From NCBI RefSeq assembly GCF_900155735.1, contig NZ_LT707049.1, positions 115,307 through 175,141 on the forward strand: a stretch of DNA of 59,835 nucleotides, in the 5' to 3' direction. The position numbers were made by a program, and so were the translations under genes. This DNA comes from Intestinibacillus massiliensis (GTDB taxonomy: Bacteria; Bacillota; Clostridia; Oscillospirales; Butyricicoccaceae). The notes below the pieces were generated by a model, which had not been told where the DNA came from, ran no database searches, and saw only the letters and a program-made list of their open reading frames with translations. Below are positions 17,629 to 25,255 of this stretch, piece by piece (position 1 is the stretch's first letter; the number at the start of each line of letters is the position of its first letter).

Positions 17629-17716
17629 GCCTAAATATTATAATCATTATATCATGTTTGTCGTAATTATACTAATATTTCTTGCAATCCTCATATTATT
17701 TGTAGAGGCACTGCAC

Positions 17717-17722
17717 TATAAT
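17717..17722 (+). promoter_or_regulatory. Candidate -10 of the alcohol dehydrogenase gene
   Basis: TATAAT 51 bp before the start codon. The 17-bp position upstream holds only TATTAT, a poor -35, which fits a promoter that needs an activator such as the divergent AraC protein. Confidence 0.45.
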
Positions 17723-17773
17723 AGAGACATCAACAGAAACAGGTTGCAGCAATACATGAAAGGAGATTTCAAA

Positions 17774-18958
17774 ATGGCTTACGGATTTGAATACTATTCC
17801 CCCACCAAGGTTGTATTTGGAAAGGGCGTTGAGGAAAAAACAGGACGCTACATACAGGCGCATGGCGGCAAGAAGGTTTTAATTGTTTATGGGGGGAAAA
17901 GCGCGCAGCGTTCCGGCATCCTGGATCGTGTAAAGGCATCGCTGGAAGCCGAAGGCATACAACATACCGAGCTTGGCGGTGTTGTCCCAAACCCCCGGCT
18001 GGATAAGGTCTACGATGGCATTCGCATCGGCCAAGCGGAACACATTGATTTTCTGCTTGCAATCGGCGGCGGATCCGCTATTGACACGGCAAAAGCAATT
18101 GCCTACGGCCTTGCAGAGCCGGAGCATGATGTATGGGAGCTGTATGAGCACACCAGGACGGCTCAAAAATGCTTACCGGTGGCCAGTGTGCTTACCATTG
18201 CCGCGGCTGGCAGTGAAACCTCTAAGGGCAGCGTCATTACAAATGAAAAAACCGGGCAAAAGCGTGCCTACGACGATAACCTTGCCCGTCCGAAATTTGC
18301 AATCATGAATCCCAAATATACCGAAACGCTTCCTGATTATCAGACGCAGTCGGGCTGCGTGGATATTATGATGCACACCATGGAGCGGTATTTCACAAAC
18401 GGCGGGAACATGGAGCTTACGGATGCAATTGCCGAAGGGCTGCTTCGCACCGTCATGCACAACGCAAAAATTTTACACAGGGATCCGGGCAATTACGACG
18501 CAAGGGCAGAAATCATGTGGGCAGGCAGCTTGGCGCATAACGACCTTACAGGCTGCGGCAACGATGGCGGCGATTTCATGTCGCACAAGCTGGAACACGA
18601 ACTGGGTGGCATGTTTGATGTAACCCACGGGGCCGGTTTAGCTGCTATATGGCCGAGCTGGGCGAGATACGTCTATCAGGAGTGTATGCCAAGGTTCGTC
18701 CGGTTTGCGATCCAGGTCATGCAGGTCACGCCCGGGGCAACGGATGCGGAAACCGCTCTGCAGGGCATCAGTGCAATGGAGGATTTCTATCATAGCATTG
18801 GTATGCCCATCAACCTAAAGGAACTTGGCATTCAGCCTACGGACGAACAGATCGCTGAATTGGCCGAGGGCTGCATAGCCGCATGTGGAAGCAAGACCGG
18901 TTCCGCGAAAGCCCTGTCCCTGAGTGACATGATTGCTATTTATCAAAACGCACGGTAA
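17774..18958 (+). CDS. Iron-containing alcohol dehydrogenase (butanol dehydrogenase-like)
   Basis: NAD(P)H-dependent reduction of aldehydes. 394 aa, group III (BdhA/YqhD-type). Cofactor motif AIGGGSAIDTAKAIAYG. Metal ligands are Asp197, His201 (VDIMMHTMERYF), His275 (KLEHELGG) and His289 (DVTHGAGL). ATG at 17774 with AAAGGAG 7 nt upstream; a long in-frame extension upstream has no start signal and crosses the AraC gene. It is probably controlled by the divergent AraC regulator. It lies between two phage attachment scars, so it was likely brought in with or between phages. Confidence 0.95.
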   Translation: MAYGFEYYSPTKVVFGKGVEEKTGRYIQAHGGKKVLIVYGGKSAQRSGILDRVKASLEAEGIQHTELGGVVPNPRLDKVYDGIRIGQAEHIDFLLAIGGGSAIDTAKAIAYGLAEPEHDVWELYEHTRTAQKCLPVASVLTIAAAGSETSKGSVITNEKTGQKRAYDDNLARPKFAIMNPKYTETLPDYQTQSGCVDIMMHTMERYFTNGGNMELTDAIAEGLLRTVMHNAKILHRDPGNYDARAEIMWAGSLAHNDLTGCGNDGGDFMSHKLEHELGGMFDVTHGAGLAAIWPSWARYVYQECMPRFVRFAIQVMQVTPGATDAETALQGISAMEDFYHSIGMPINLKELGIQPTDEQIAELAEGCIAACGSKTGSAKALSLSDMIAIYQNAR

Positions 18959-18980
18959 AAGGGATGCACGCATAGTGGTC

Positions 18981-19050
18981 TGCACAATTGCCCATTCGAG
19001 TTGTTGGAGGCGCAATGTTTTTAATCATTGTTGTCACTACCAATTGTGCA
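18981..19050. repeat. Perfect 10-bp inverted repeat downstream of the dehydrogenase
   Basis: TGCACAATTG (18981-18990) and CAATTGTGCA (19041-19050), with further partial pairing outside (GGGATGCAC near 18961, GTGCACCCC at 19046-19054). It has no T-run, and no gene lies in 18959-19285 apart from the relic described next. Confidence 0.5.
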
Positions 19051-19142
19051 CCCCTTGCCACTTGAAGATACGTTAGGCCGTATCCAGCTATGGATACAAG
19101 CCAATGAAATTGTTACGGCAAAATTCATTTATGCCTAAAAAA

Positions 19143-19177
19143 GCCCCTTTGGCCATTCCAGGCCAGAGGGGCTTTTT
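19143..19177 (+). terminator. Terminator hairpin upstream of small-gene relic copy 2
   Basis: GCCCCTTTGGCC and GGCCAGAGGGGC form a stem followed by TTTTT. The same kind of hairpin precedes the intact gene copy at 23849-23880. Confidence 0.75.
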
Positions 19178-19194
19178 GCATATATTATACCGAG

Positions 19195-19345
19195 GATGCA
19201 ACTGCGTAAACAGATAGAGCCGGCGAGTGGCAATGTCTCTCCCATCCGGCTCGGCCGTAGCTGGTGCCGGCTCAGGACGTGCAGGTCAAAACCCGTACCG
19301 CCGAGAGCCTGCAGCTCCCCACGTGTTCCTTTTGCCGGATGGCAA
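19195..19345 (+). pseudogene. N-terminal relic of the small phage-end gene (copy 2)
   Basis: DNA closely matches 23906-24062 (for example GGCAATGTCTC, CAGGTCAA(A/G)ACCCGTACC, GGCTGCAGCTCCCC with a few changes). The match stops at CTTTTGCCGGATGG and the C-terminal half is absent. A short deletion shifts the frame. Copy 1 carries only the other half, so these are not simply two pieces of one split gene in order. Confidence 0.72.
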
Positions 19346-19951
19346 GAACAAAAAGCCGCCCCAGATGGGGCTTTGTGCATCTGACGTTTTTTCAAATGTT
19401 GCGACTACTTGGACAGAAAAGAGCTTTTGCAAATCAGCACTTTTCGCTGCTTCCAAATAGGAATCCACCGTCAAATTTTTATTGTCCGAAAGTACTAGAG
19501 AATACTTCCCATTTCGTTCCAGCAGCGCGATGGACGTAAAGAAAAGGCCTCTTTTTTTGACTTCATCATCACCCCTGTATTGCCTGGTAAAATCATTAAC
19601 CCCATAATGCATTTTCCCGTCAAAAAACAAGTATACAACCATGCAATACCCTTTTTCGCTAAACTCATAGATCCTTATTTGTGATTGCAATCCCTGCTGC
19701 GTATCGTGCAAATAAGCTTTTAAGGCATTTTCACCCTTGTGCAGCCTTCCGGAGCCGCCAATAACCACGTCTCCATCTTTCAATGCTTGCTCCATGGTGA
19801 TTATTTTGGGGAGCGCATCCATTTGCACAGAAATTTCCTGGATTTTATTTATGTAAGCAATGGATTGCTTATTATACCTGTATGTTGTAACACTAATAAT
19901 AATTGCCACTAATAGCAATAGCAAAGATAGTCCAGTGATTTTCTGTTTCAA
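19286..19951 (-). CDS. DUF4362-like extracytoplasmic protein with a foreign C-terminus
   Basis: 221 aa. N-terminal membrane helix or signal anchor (about 5-22), then a domain with ALKDGDVVIGGSGRLHKGEN, QIRIYEFSEKGYC and a YxxDGK-like stretch (LFFDGKMHYGV). This fits DUF4362, a family of small secreted Bacillota proteins of unknown role. The last ~30 residues are read antisense through the small-gene relic (19286-19345 and just beyond), so the native stop was lost and the gene runs into phage DNA. The domain itself looks intact. Function unknown. Confidence 0.6.
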   Translation of the reverse strand: MKQKITGLSLLLLLVAIIISVTTYRYNKQSIAYINKIQEISVQMDALPKIITMEQALKDGDVVIGGSGRLHKGENALKAYLHDTQQGLQSQIRIYEFSEKGYCMVVYLFFDGKMHYGVNDFTRQYRGDDEVKKRGLFFTSIALLERNGKYSLVLSDNKNLTVDSYLEAAKSADLQKLFSVQVVATFEKTSDAQSPIWGGFLFLPSGKRNTWGAAGSRRYGF

Positions 19952-20164
19952 ACCAACACCCCTCCCACTCCCGCATATCCTTCAGCGCTTCATCAAAACT
20001 GCTAAGCCCAGGGCTTCAAAAATCGGCCTGACTAATATAACGCTTTGGGCAAATATTAAAAAGCTTTCAACGTGTATACATACTAATCCCTTTCATGGGC
20101 TTTGCCTAGTTCCAGCATACCATATATTTGCATTTTATAACATAAATTTTTTCATTTAAAACTA

Positions 20165-21123
20165 TATATTTTTATTCCCAATACATACCGCCCGGAGATC
20201 GGGTACATGTGCGTGAAAGATGTGCGCCCTGTACATTGCCAACGTATCCTGAACAACATTGAGGGCTTGGCAAAGGATACTGTTAAGAAGGCACGCAGCC
20301 AGCTCTACAACATGTTTGAAACAGCCAAGGACAACAGCCTCTGTACGACAAACCCCGCGTCAAAATTGGCAATGCCCCAAACGGCGGAACCAGGCACGCA
20401 CAGGGCGATCACAGAGCGCGAACGCAAAAAATTATACCCGAGGCCGCGAAAACGCATCCTGCGGGCGCGTGGGTGCTCACGCTGCTCTATACCGGATTGC
20501 GCCCTGAGGAATCCATCGTACTGCGCGGCGCAGACGTTACAGGCGGCCACATCCATATCGACAAGGCCTATGACCGCAGTACCCGCGAGACAAAGCCGCC
20601 CAAGAGCAAGGCCGGGTATCGCGACATCCCCATTATCCCGAGCCTTGCCGCAGCCCTGCCCAAGGTGGAGCCGTTTGAGCTGGTCTTTAAAAACACCCGT
20701 GGCCGCCCGCTGGATGAGAAGGCAATGTACCGGATGTGGCACCGGTTCAAAGCTGCGATGCAGGAGGTTGAGGCGCAGATGGTCGCGCAGGGCACTATCC
20801 CCGCCTTTGCCGAAGAACTGCCGCCCCTGGTGCCCTACGACCTCCGGCATACCTACTGTACCGACCTCGAGCGCGCGGGCGTGCCGCTCAACGTGGCAAG
20901 CCGCCTAATGGGGCACAGCTCCGTGGAGATCACTGCCCGGATTTACACCCATACGTCAAAGGACATGTTTGATGACGCCGCCTCCAAATTGGACGCGCTG
21001 GTTGCCAGAACAGGTGACGTAATAGGTGACGTAAAAGAAACCCGCAAATACCCGCAAATACCCGCAAATACCCGCAAATGGGCAAGCCGACGCGGCAAAA
21101 AGCCATCCCGCATAGAAGCGTAA
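20165..21123 (+). pseudogene. Tyrosine-family phage integrase, 5'-truncated and frameshifted
   Basis: Site-specific recombinase remnant. The N-terminal arm-binding part is missing: homology begins near 20165 (IPNTYRPEIGYMCVKDVRPV). The core-binding domain ends in GTHRAITERERK. A base is missing within the A-run at 20428-20433, so the catalytic domain continues in another frame (HPAGAWVLTLLYTGLRPEES, Arg at LRPEE; DLRHTYCTDLERAGV with the H-x-x-R box; catalytic Tyr in TARIYTHTS). The closest pattern is the common Clostridia prophage integrase. It reads toward the tRNA-Thr fragment and belongs to the older phage, not the current prophage. Confidence 0.85.
21042..21082 (+). repeat. Tandem repeat at the integrase C-terminus
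   Basis: Four copies of the 10-mer ACCCGCAAAT in the last codons of the integrase. Expansion has changed the C-terminal residues (TRKYPQIPANTRK). Ten is not a multiple of three, so copy-number changes shift the frame. Confidence 0.8.
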
Positions 21124-21131
21124 TAAATACA

Positions 21132-21180
21132 AAAAAGCACTGTCAAACAGGTGATAAACCCATCTAAACAGTGCTTTTCG
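21132..21180 (+). terminator. Terminator after the integrase
   Basis: AAAAAGCACTGT pairs with ACAGTGCTTTT around a 24-base loop. A decayed copy lies at 16461-16510. Confidence 0.78.
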
Positions 21181-21182
21181 TT

Positions 21183-21229
21183 TGGAGCTGTTGACCGGGA
21201 TTGAACCGGTGACCTCATCCTTACCAAGG
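21183..21229 (-). other. attL: 3' half of tRNA-Thr(GGT), left end of the prophage
   Basis: On the minus strand it contains the end of an anticodon loop with GGT anticodon (TTGGTAA), anticodon stem GGATG, variable AGGTC, the T arm ACCGG-TTCAATC-CCGGT, acceptor strand CAACAGC, then T and CCA. The 5' half of the tRNA is absent: sequence to the right (from 21230) no longer pairs. This is what integration into a tRNA leaves at the far end; the intact tRNA-Thr should be at the other end of the prophage, right of the window. Confidence 0.82.
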
Positions 21230-21319
21230 CAACAATATTTTTGGTGAAATGCCCGTATTATCTAGGTTTGCGGCACTTCAATTTTAGAGGTGCAACGCGA
21301 GGTGCAACATCTGAGTGTT

Positions 21320-21496
21320 TTACTTCCTTTCCACAATCCACCACGGATGCTCTTTCGCAACCTGCTTCCCCTCCATATACTTTCGTGCAGCCTGCTCCGT
21401 TGGGAAAGCCTTTGCATACTCCTGCAAGAACACCGCTACTCGGTGATTGTACAAATACTTGCAGCGACCGTCTACCATAATCCTAATGTAATACAT
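21320..21496 (-). CDS. 58-aa hypothetical phage protein
   Basis: Starts MYYIRIMVDGRC and ends EHPWWIVERK, preceded by a perfect GGAGGTGAT at 6-nt spacing. It is a small, aromatic- and Lys-rich cytoplasmic protein with no known family that I can name. It lies between attL and the SRAP gene on the same strand. The strong ribosome site and full frame support it. Confidence 0.7.
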   Translation of the reverse strand: MYYIRIMVDGRCKYLYNHRVAVFLQEYAKAFPTEQAARKYMEGKQVAKEHPWWIVERK

Positions 21497-21621
21497 AAAG
21501 TATCACCTCCAGATATAGTACAAATCCAGAAGTGTTGGTTTGTGTGGATTATGTCGAATATAGGATGTTCTTTTTTGGCTCAGGCAACGTTTTATACCTT
21601 CTTTATAACATTGGTATGGTA

Positions 21622-22197
21622 TTATGCTCCCCCAGACACCTCACGATGTTCAAGCATAATCCCTGTCCGGTCAAGGATCGGCTGCACGCTATCCGGATTT
21701 GATAGCCAAGACTGGATTTCTTCCGGCTGTAGGATCACCGGCATGCGGTTATGGATATCTGAGATTGAGGCGTTTGCCTCTGTGGTCAGGATCACATAGC
21801 GGTTTTCACCACGGAAGCAGTTAAAAAGGCCAGCTAGGTATAGTGTCTCAACGCCCGGCTTACGGAACAGGTACTTTTGCTTGCGCCCATCCTGCGACCA
21901 TTCAAAGAAGCCGGAGGTCGGCACAACACACCGCCCTGTGAGCAGCGGCTTCCGGAACATCATTTTATCCGCCGCAGTTTCTGACCGGGCGTTGATGATG
22001 ACGCCGTTCCCCTTAAAGTGCGGGAAACCCCATATATATGCCTCCGGCTTAGCTCCGTGCCCTTCGGACACCAGCACGGGCGCTGTGTTCGTCGGGAATA
22101 TTTCTCCAGTCTTAAACGCTTTCCCTGCATTGTCCAGGCGTTCCGCGATCTCCCGCAACTCCATAGAATCCTGCGTAAATTGATATCTGCCGCACAT
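21622..22197 (-). CDS. SOS-response-associated peptidase (SRAP, YedK/HMCES family)
   Basis: 191 aa. SRAP proteins crosslink to abasic sites in single-stranded DNA through Cys2, forming a stable thiazolidine. Seen here: MCGRYQF (Cys2 after Met removal), the Asn motif FPTNTAPV, INARSETA, PTSGFFEW (catalytic Glu) and IHNRMPVIL (His). Start ATG at 22197 with GGAGGGG upstream; the longer frame to 22254 would bury Cys2 and is rejected. Phage-borne copies are common and may protect phage DNA or take part in host conflict. Confidence 0.93.
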   Translation of the reverse strand: MCGRYQFTQDSMELREIAERLDNAGKAFKTGEIFPTNTAPVLVSEGHGAKPEAYIWGFPHFKGNGVIINARSETAADKMMFRKPLLTGRCVVPTSGFFEWSQDGRKQKYLFRKPGVETLYLAGLFNCFRGENRYVILTTEANASISDIHNRMPVILQPEEIQSWLSNPDSVQPILDRTGIMLEHREVSGGA

Positions 22198-22387
22198 ATT
22201 TGCCCCTCCATTGCTTATCTGCATTGCTCTTGAGGGTAGTATGGCAACCGACACGATAAAATAATTCGAAAGGCTTGTTTTTTATTTGTGCTGATGCCCA
22301 TATTCCGTAATTTGAAAGACTAGCTATAAAAAGTTGTATCCATATGGTAAAATATAAACAAAAAAAACATCAAGGTCGTAAACGCTT

Positions 22388-22993
22388 ATGGAATTTCATG
22401 AAAAGCTGCAAGAACTTAGAAAACAAAAAAAATTAACACAAGAAGAACTTTCTGAAATACTGTTTGTTTCACGAACTGCCATTTCAAAATGGGAATCAGG
22501 GCGTGGCTATCCTAGCATTGACTCCTTAAAAGCTATTGCAGAATTTTTCGGGGTAACAATAGATGAACTGTTATCTAATAGGGAGCTGATTTGTCTTGCA
22601 GAAAAAGATAGTCACCAAAAAACACAGCATATGCGTGACTTAGTGTTTGGTTTGATTGATTGTTCTGTTGGAATGTTGTTTTTTATTCCTCTTTTTGGGC
22701 AGAAAGAGGGCGATATAATTCGTCAAGTGTCTTTGCTATCGTTACAGGAAACGCCCTTGTTCATAAAAGCTATATACCTTGCAATTATTTTATTAACAGT
22801 TGCTTGCGGCATTGCTACATTAGCTTTGCAAAATTGTTCCTGCCGTATTTGGATAAAAATAAAGACTGTCTTATCTATGGTGTTGACTACCGTTAGCGTT
22901 GTTATCTTTATTGCAAGTCTTGAACCTTATGCCGCCTTTTTTATATTCGTTCTGCTGATTATCAAGGGGGCCTTGCTGCTAAAACGCCCATGA
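22388..22993 (+). CDS. XRE-family regulator with C-terminal membrane domain
   Basis: 201 aa. Helix-turn-helix in residues 1-65 (KLTQEELSEILFVSRTAISK and GYPSIDSLKAIAEFFGV), then 3-4 predicted membrane helices (about 85-200). Membrane-tethered XRE proteins of this type often sit beside a transporter or enzyme they control; here a PAP2 phosphatase follows 110 bp downstream. The DNA is much more AT-rich than its neighbours and lies on the opposite strand to the phage genes, suggesting separate acquisition. Confidence 0.85.
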   Translation: MEFHEKLQELRKQKKLTQEELSEILFVSRTAISKWESGRGYPSIDSLKAIAEFFGVTIDELLSNRELICLAEKDSHQKTQHMRDLVFGLIDCSVGMLFFIPLFGQKEGDIIRQVSLLSLQETPLFIKAIYLAIILLTVACGIATLALQNCSCRIWIKIKTVLSMVLTTVSVVIFIASLEPYAAFFIFVLLIIKGALLLKRP

Positions 22994-23102
22994 CACGAAG
23001 CGTATCATAGATGTGACGGCCAAATTCTTTCATTATTTGTACTCCAAAGCTAAAGTGTGATTAGGCAAAAGCCAATTACATAAAAGACAAAGGAGCAAAA
23101 AA

Positions 23103-23786
23103 ATGAAACAAGCAAAGAAAAAAATCCAAAAAGATTTTGGTGTAACTGCTGGGCTGTTGGTTTTATCAATTCTCTACACAGTGGCGATTATGTTTATTGA
23201 TGTACGTCCAATCGGCCCACAAGGTTCGGTTGTCGGGTTCGCAACGGTCAATCAATATTTTCATACACTATTTGATACGAATATGTTGTTATATAAAATA
23301 ACAGACTGGTTGAGTATTCCTATACTGTTTGTTATGTTGGGTTTTGCAATAGTAGGTGTTGTGCAACTTATAAAAAGAAAAAGCCTATTGCGTGTAGATA
23401 GCAGTATTTTGATATTGGGCGGTTTTTATGTGCTTGTATTTTTGGTATATCTCTTTTTTGAGTTTTTTGTTGTGAACTACCGACCAGTTTTGATTAAGGG
23501 TTTTTTAGAAGCCTCTTATCCGTCCTCTACAACAATGCTTATGATGTGCATTATACCTACGGCTATCATGCAATTTCAACGATTGATTTCAAGCAAAGGA
23601 TTAAGAAACATCGTAAGTACCCTTTGTGTTATCTATGCAGGTTTTATGGTCATTGGAAGGGTTTTATCAGGTGTGCATTGGATTACGGATATTATCGGCG
23701 GAATATTGTTTAGTGCAACATTTGTTATGCTGTACTATTCCATAAATCAGTGGGTGAAGTACAAAACCATTTTGGGCTTTTGCTAG
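23103..23786 (+). CDS. PAP2-family membrane phosphatase
   Basis: 227 aa with about six membrane helices. The PAP2 active site is present in partly altered form: NYRP, YPSSTT (usual PSGH has Ser-Ser-Thr here) and GRVLSGVHWITDIIGG, which contains the conserved R-x5-H-x3-D. Such enzymes act on lipid phosphates or undecaprenyl pyrophosphate. RBS AAAGGAGCAAAAAA precedes ATG at 23103. AT-rich like the XRE gene upstream, and probably co-acquired. The missing His of PSGH makes full activity uncertain. Confidence 0.85.
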   Translation: MKQAKKKIQKDFGVTAGLLVLSILYTVAIMFIDVRPIGPQGSVVGFATVNQYFHTLFDTNMLLYKITDWLSIPILFVMLGFAIVGVVQLIKRKSLLRVDSSILILGGFYVLVFLVYLFFEFFVVNYRPVLIKGFLEASYPSSTTMLMMCIIPTAIMQFQRLISSKGLRNIVSTLCVIYAGFMVIGRVLSGVHWITDIIGGILFSATFVMLYYSINQWVKYKTILGFC

Positions 23787-23848
23787 TCGAATAAACAATT
23801 CTCATTTGTAAAGGCCAGCCACTAAAGTTGCGAAACATATATAAAACA

Positions 23849-23880
23849 GCCCCTCAAGCTATGTTGACCTGAGGGGCTTT
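23849..23880 (+). terminator. Hairpin upstream of the small phage-end gene
   Basis: GCCCCTCA and TGAGGGGC around a 13-base loop, then TTT. It insulates the small gene from the PAP2 gene. Confidence 0.75.
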
Positions 23881-23901
23881 CCGCATATACTATCCCCGGT
23901 G

Positions 23902-24210
23902 ATGTATATGCGGAAAAAGATAGACCCGATGAGCGGCAATGTCTCGAGCGGAAAGGCTTCCCACCCTGCTAGGCCGCAGCCAGTGCCGACCATAAATGTA
24001 CAGGTCAAGACCCGTACCGTCGACGGGCTGCAGCTCCCCCATGTGATCCTTTTACCGGATGGAAGGGAGTTTCCCGTCGAACGCGTATACGGTAGCCGGC
24101 ACGACCCCGCACGGGACGATGCGCTGCGATATGCAGTCCGGGTCGGCGGCAGGACAAAGGCTGTCTGGCGACGGGAGGACGGGACTTGGTTTGTGGAAGC
24201 ACTGAAATAA
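23902..24210 (+). CDS. Small phage-end protein, intact copy (copy 3)
   Basis: 102 aa from ATG 23902; GTG 23899 or ATG 23908 are alternatives. The C-terminal half has the pattern VILLPDGREFPVERVYGSR ... RYAVRVGGRTKAVWRREDG then TWFVE. This resembles a widespread class of small Bacillota beta proteins ending in (Y/F)xxxRWFVE. Bracketed by two related hairpins (23849-23880, 24215-24246) and read against the phage. Two partial copies lie at 16573 and 19195 in the scar zone. Function unknown. Confidence 0.65.
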   Translation: MYMRKKIDPMSGNVSSGKASHPARPQPVPTINVQVKTRTVDGLQLPHVILLPDGREFPVERVYGSRHDPARDDALRYAVRVGGRTKAVWRREDGTWFVEALK

Positions 24211-24214
24211 AACA

Positions 24215-24246
24215 GCCCCTCCAGCCATCAGGCCAGAGGGGCTTTC
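24215..24246. terminator. Terminator between the small gene and the amidase
   Basis: GCCCCTC and GAGGGGC, with additional GGCC pairing inside. Followed by TTTC on the plus strand and CTGTTTT on the minus strand, so it can end both converging transcripts, including the phage late operon. Confidence 0.75.
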
Positions 24247-24257
24247 GCATGTCCATT

Positions 24258-24977
24258 TTACTTATACAGCCCGGCGCGCCAGTTGATCACCAGCCCGCGC
24301 AGCATGTAATGCTCCAAGTCGAGCTGCCCGTCGCCGTCGCCCTTGAGGTAGCCCTTGGCGATCAGGTCGTTTACGCACTCCCGCGCCCAGTCCGGCACGT
24401 CCTGGATGGTCTTGTAAACCGTGTACATATCGTCGTCCTCCTTATAGGTAATTTCTGCCCAGAAACACACGCCCCTTGCAATGGCTTCGGCCACCGTCTG
24501 CCGGTAACATGCCGTCGCCAGCTTCGTGCATTCGTCCGGGTTGCTGATAAAGCCCGTTTCCACCAGGATTGCGGGCATGTCCGTGCCACGCAGCACACCG
24601 AGGTCAGGGCGTTCCTTCACGCCCCGGTTCTTTGTGCCCGTGGACTTGATAACCTGCCCCTGTACCAGCGCGGCCAGATGCGCAGCCTTGCCGGTGTCCC
24701 GGTAGACCAGCGTTTCCACACCGGATGCAGACGGCTGCGCGCTGTTCAGGTGGATGGATACGAACCCATCCGCGCCCCATGCGTTTGCGGCCTTGTAGCG
24801 CTCGTTGATGCCCACGTGGATATCAGACTGCCGGGTATACCGGACAGCCATCCCCTGCGCCGTGAGCAGCGCGCCCAGGCGCTTTGCGATATCCAGCGCA
24901 TAAACCGCCTCGTGGTGGATGCCGTTGCACGCGCCCGGGTCGCTGCCGCCGTGGCCGGGGTCAAGCATGATCTTCAT
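24258..24977 (-). CDS. Phage endolysin: N-acetylmuramoyl-L-alanine amidase (Amidase_3)
   Basis: 239 aa. Zinc amidase domain from residue 1 to about 175: MLDPGHGGSDPGA (zinc His), EAVYALDIA (zinc Glu), VSIHLNSA (zinc His) and ILVETGFISNPDE (catalytic Glu). The C-terminal ~60 residues contain a short region YTVYKTIQDVPDWARECVND, typical of phage endolysin tails. It degrades the host wall at lysis. Its ATG overlaps the holin stop by 4 bp. Start at 24977 chosen over the longer frame because of GGAAGGA upstream and family alignment. Confidence 0.94.
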   Translation of the reverse strand: MKIMLDPGHGGSDPGACNGIHHEAVYALDIAKRLGALLTAQGMAVRYTRQSDIHVGINERYKAANAWGADGFVSIHLNSAQPSASGVETLVYRDTGKAAHLAALVQGQVIKSTGTKNRGVKERPDLGVLRGTDMPAILVETGFISNPDECTKLATACYRQTVAEAIARGVCFWAEITYKEDDDMYTVYKTIQDVPDWARECVNDLIAKGYLKGDGDGQLDLEHYMLRGLVINWRAGLYK

Positions 24978-25255
24978 TCCTTCCCGCCGTCCTTTCCAGG
25001 CCTGCAATATGTAAGCGCCCGCGCGCTGTCTTTCACGCCGGCGGTCGTCGGGTCGTTGCAGGCGTTCCATACGCTTACGGCCACAAGGCCGAGCACGTAG
25101 GGGTTGCTTACCGCGCCGAGCAGCAGGTCACCAAGCGCCGCCCAGCTTGTCAGGTCTGCCGCCGTCAGCCCCGCGTACGCGAGGATCGGCGTGAGCACCG
25201 CAAGCGCCATCTGCGCCCACCATACGGGGTTTTTAATTCTTACTTTCCAGTTCAT
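24974..25255 (-). CDS. Phage holin, phi-LC3 family
   Basis: 93 aa. Two hydrophobic segments (about 10-30 and 48-66) and the family pattern MNWKVRIKNPVWWAQ ... NACNDPTTAGVKDS. It forms the membrane lesion that lets the endolysin out. ATG at 25255 has GGAGGACAAGG in front. Overlaps the endolysin (ATGA), a normal lysis cassette. Confidence 0.93.
   Translation of the reverse strand: MNWKVRIKNPVWWAQMALAVLTPILAYAGLTAADLTSWAALGDLLLGAVSNPYVLGLVAVSVWNACNDPTTAGVKDSARALTYCRPGKDGGKE

Larger units (their letters stand above)
16441..21229. mobile_element. Remnant of an older integrated phage (scar zone)
   Basis: Bounded on the left by a decayed copy (16461-16540), and on the right by a good copy (21131-21229), of the same integrase terminator plus tRNA-Thr 3' fragment. 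Inside are a truncated integrase, two partial copies of a small phage-end gene, and cargo genes (AraC regulator, alcohol dehydrogenase, DUF4362-like). It is best read as a prophage that lost its structural genes. Confidence 0.65.

Noticed and set aside
20165-21123. Integrase of the present prophage
   Set aside because: It lies outside attL, is truncated and frameshifted, and reads toward the tRNA fragment; it belongs to an older phage.
21183-21229. Functional tRNA-Thr gene
   Set aside because: Only the 3' half is present; the sequence to the right does not pair with the anticodon or acceptor strands.
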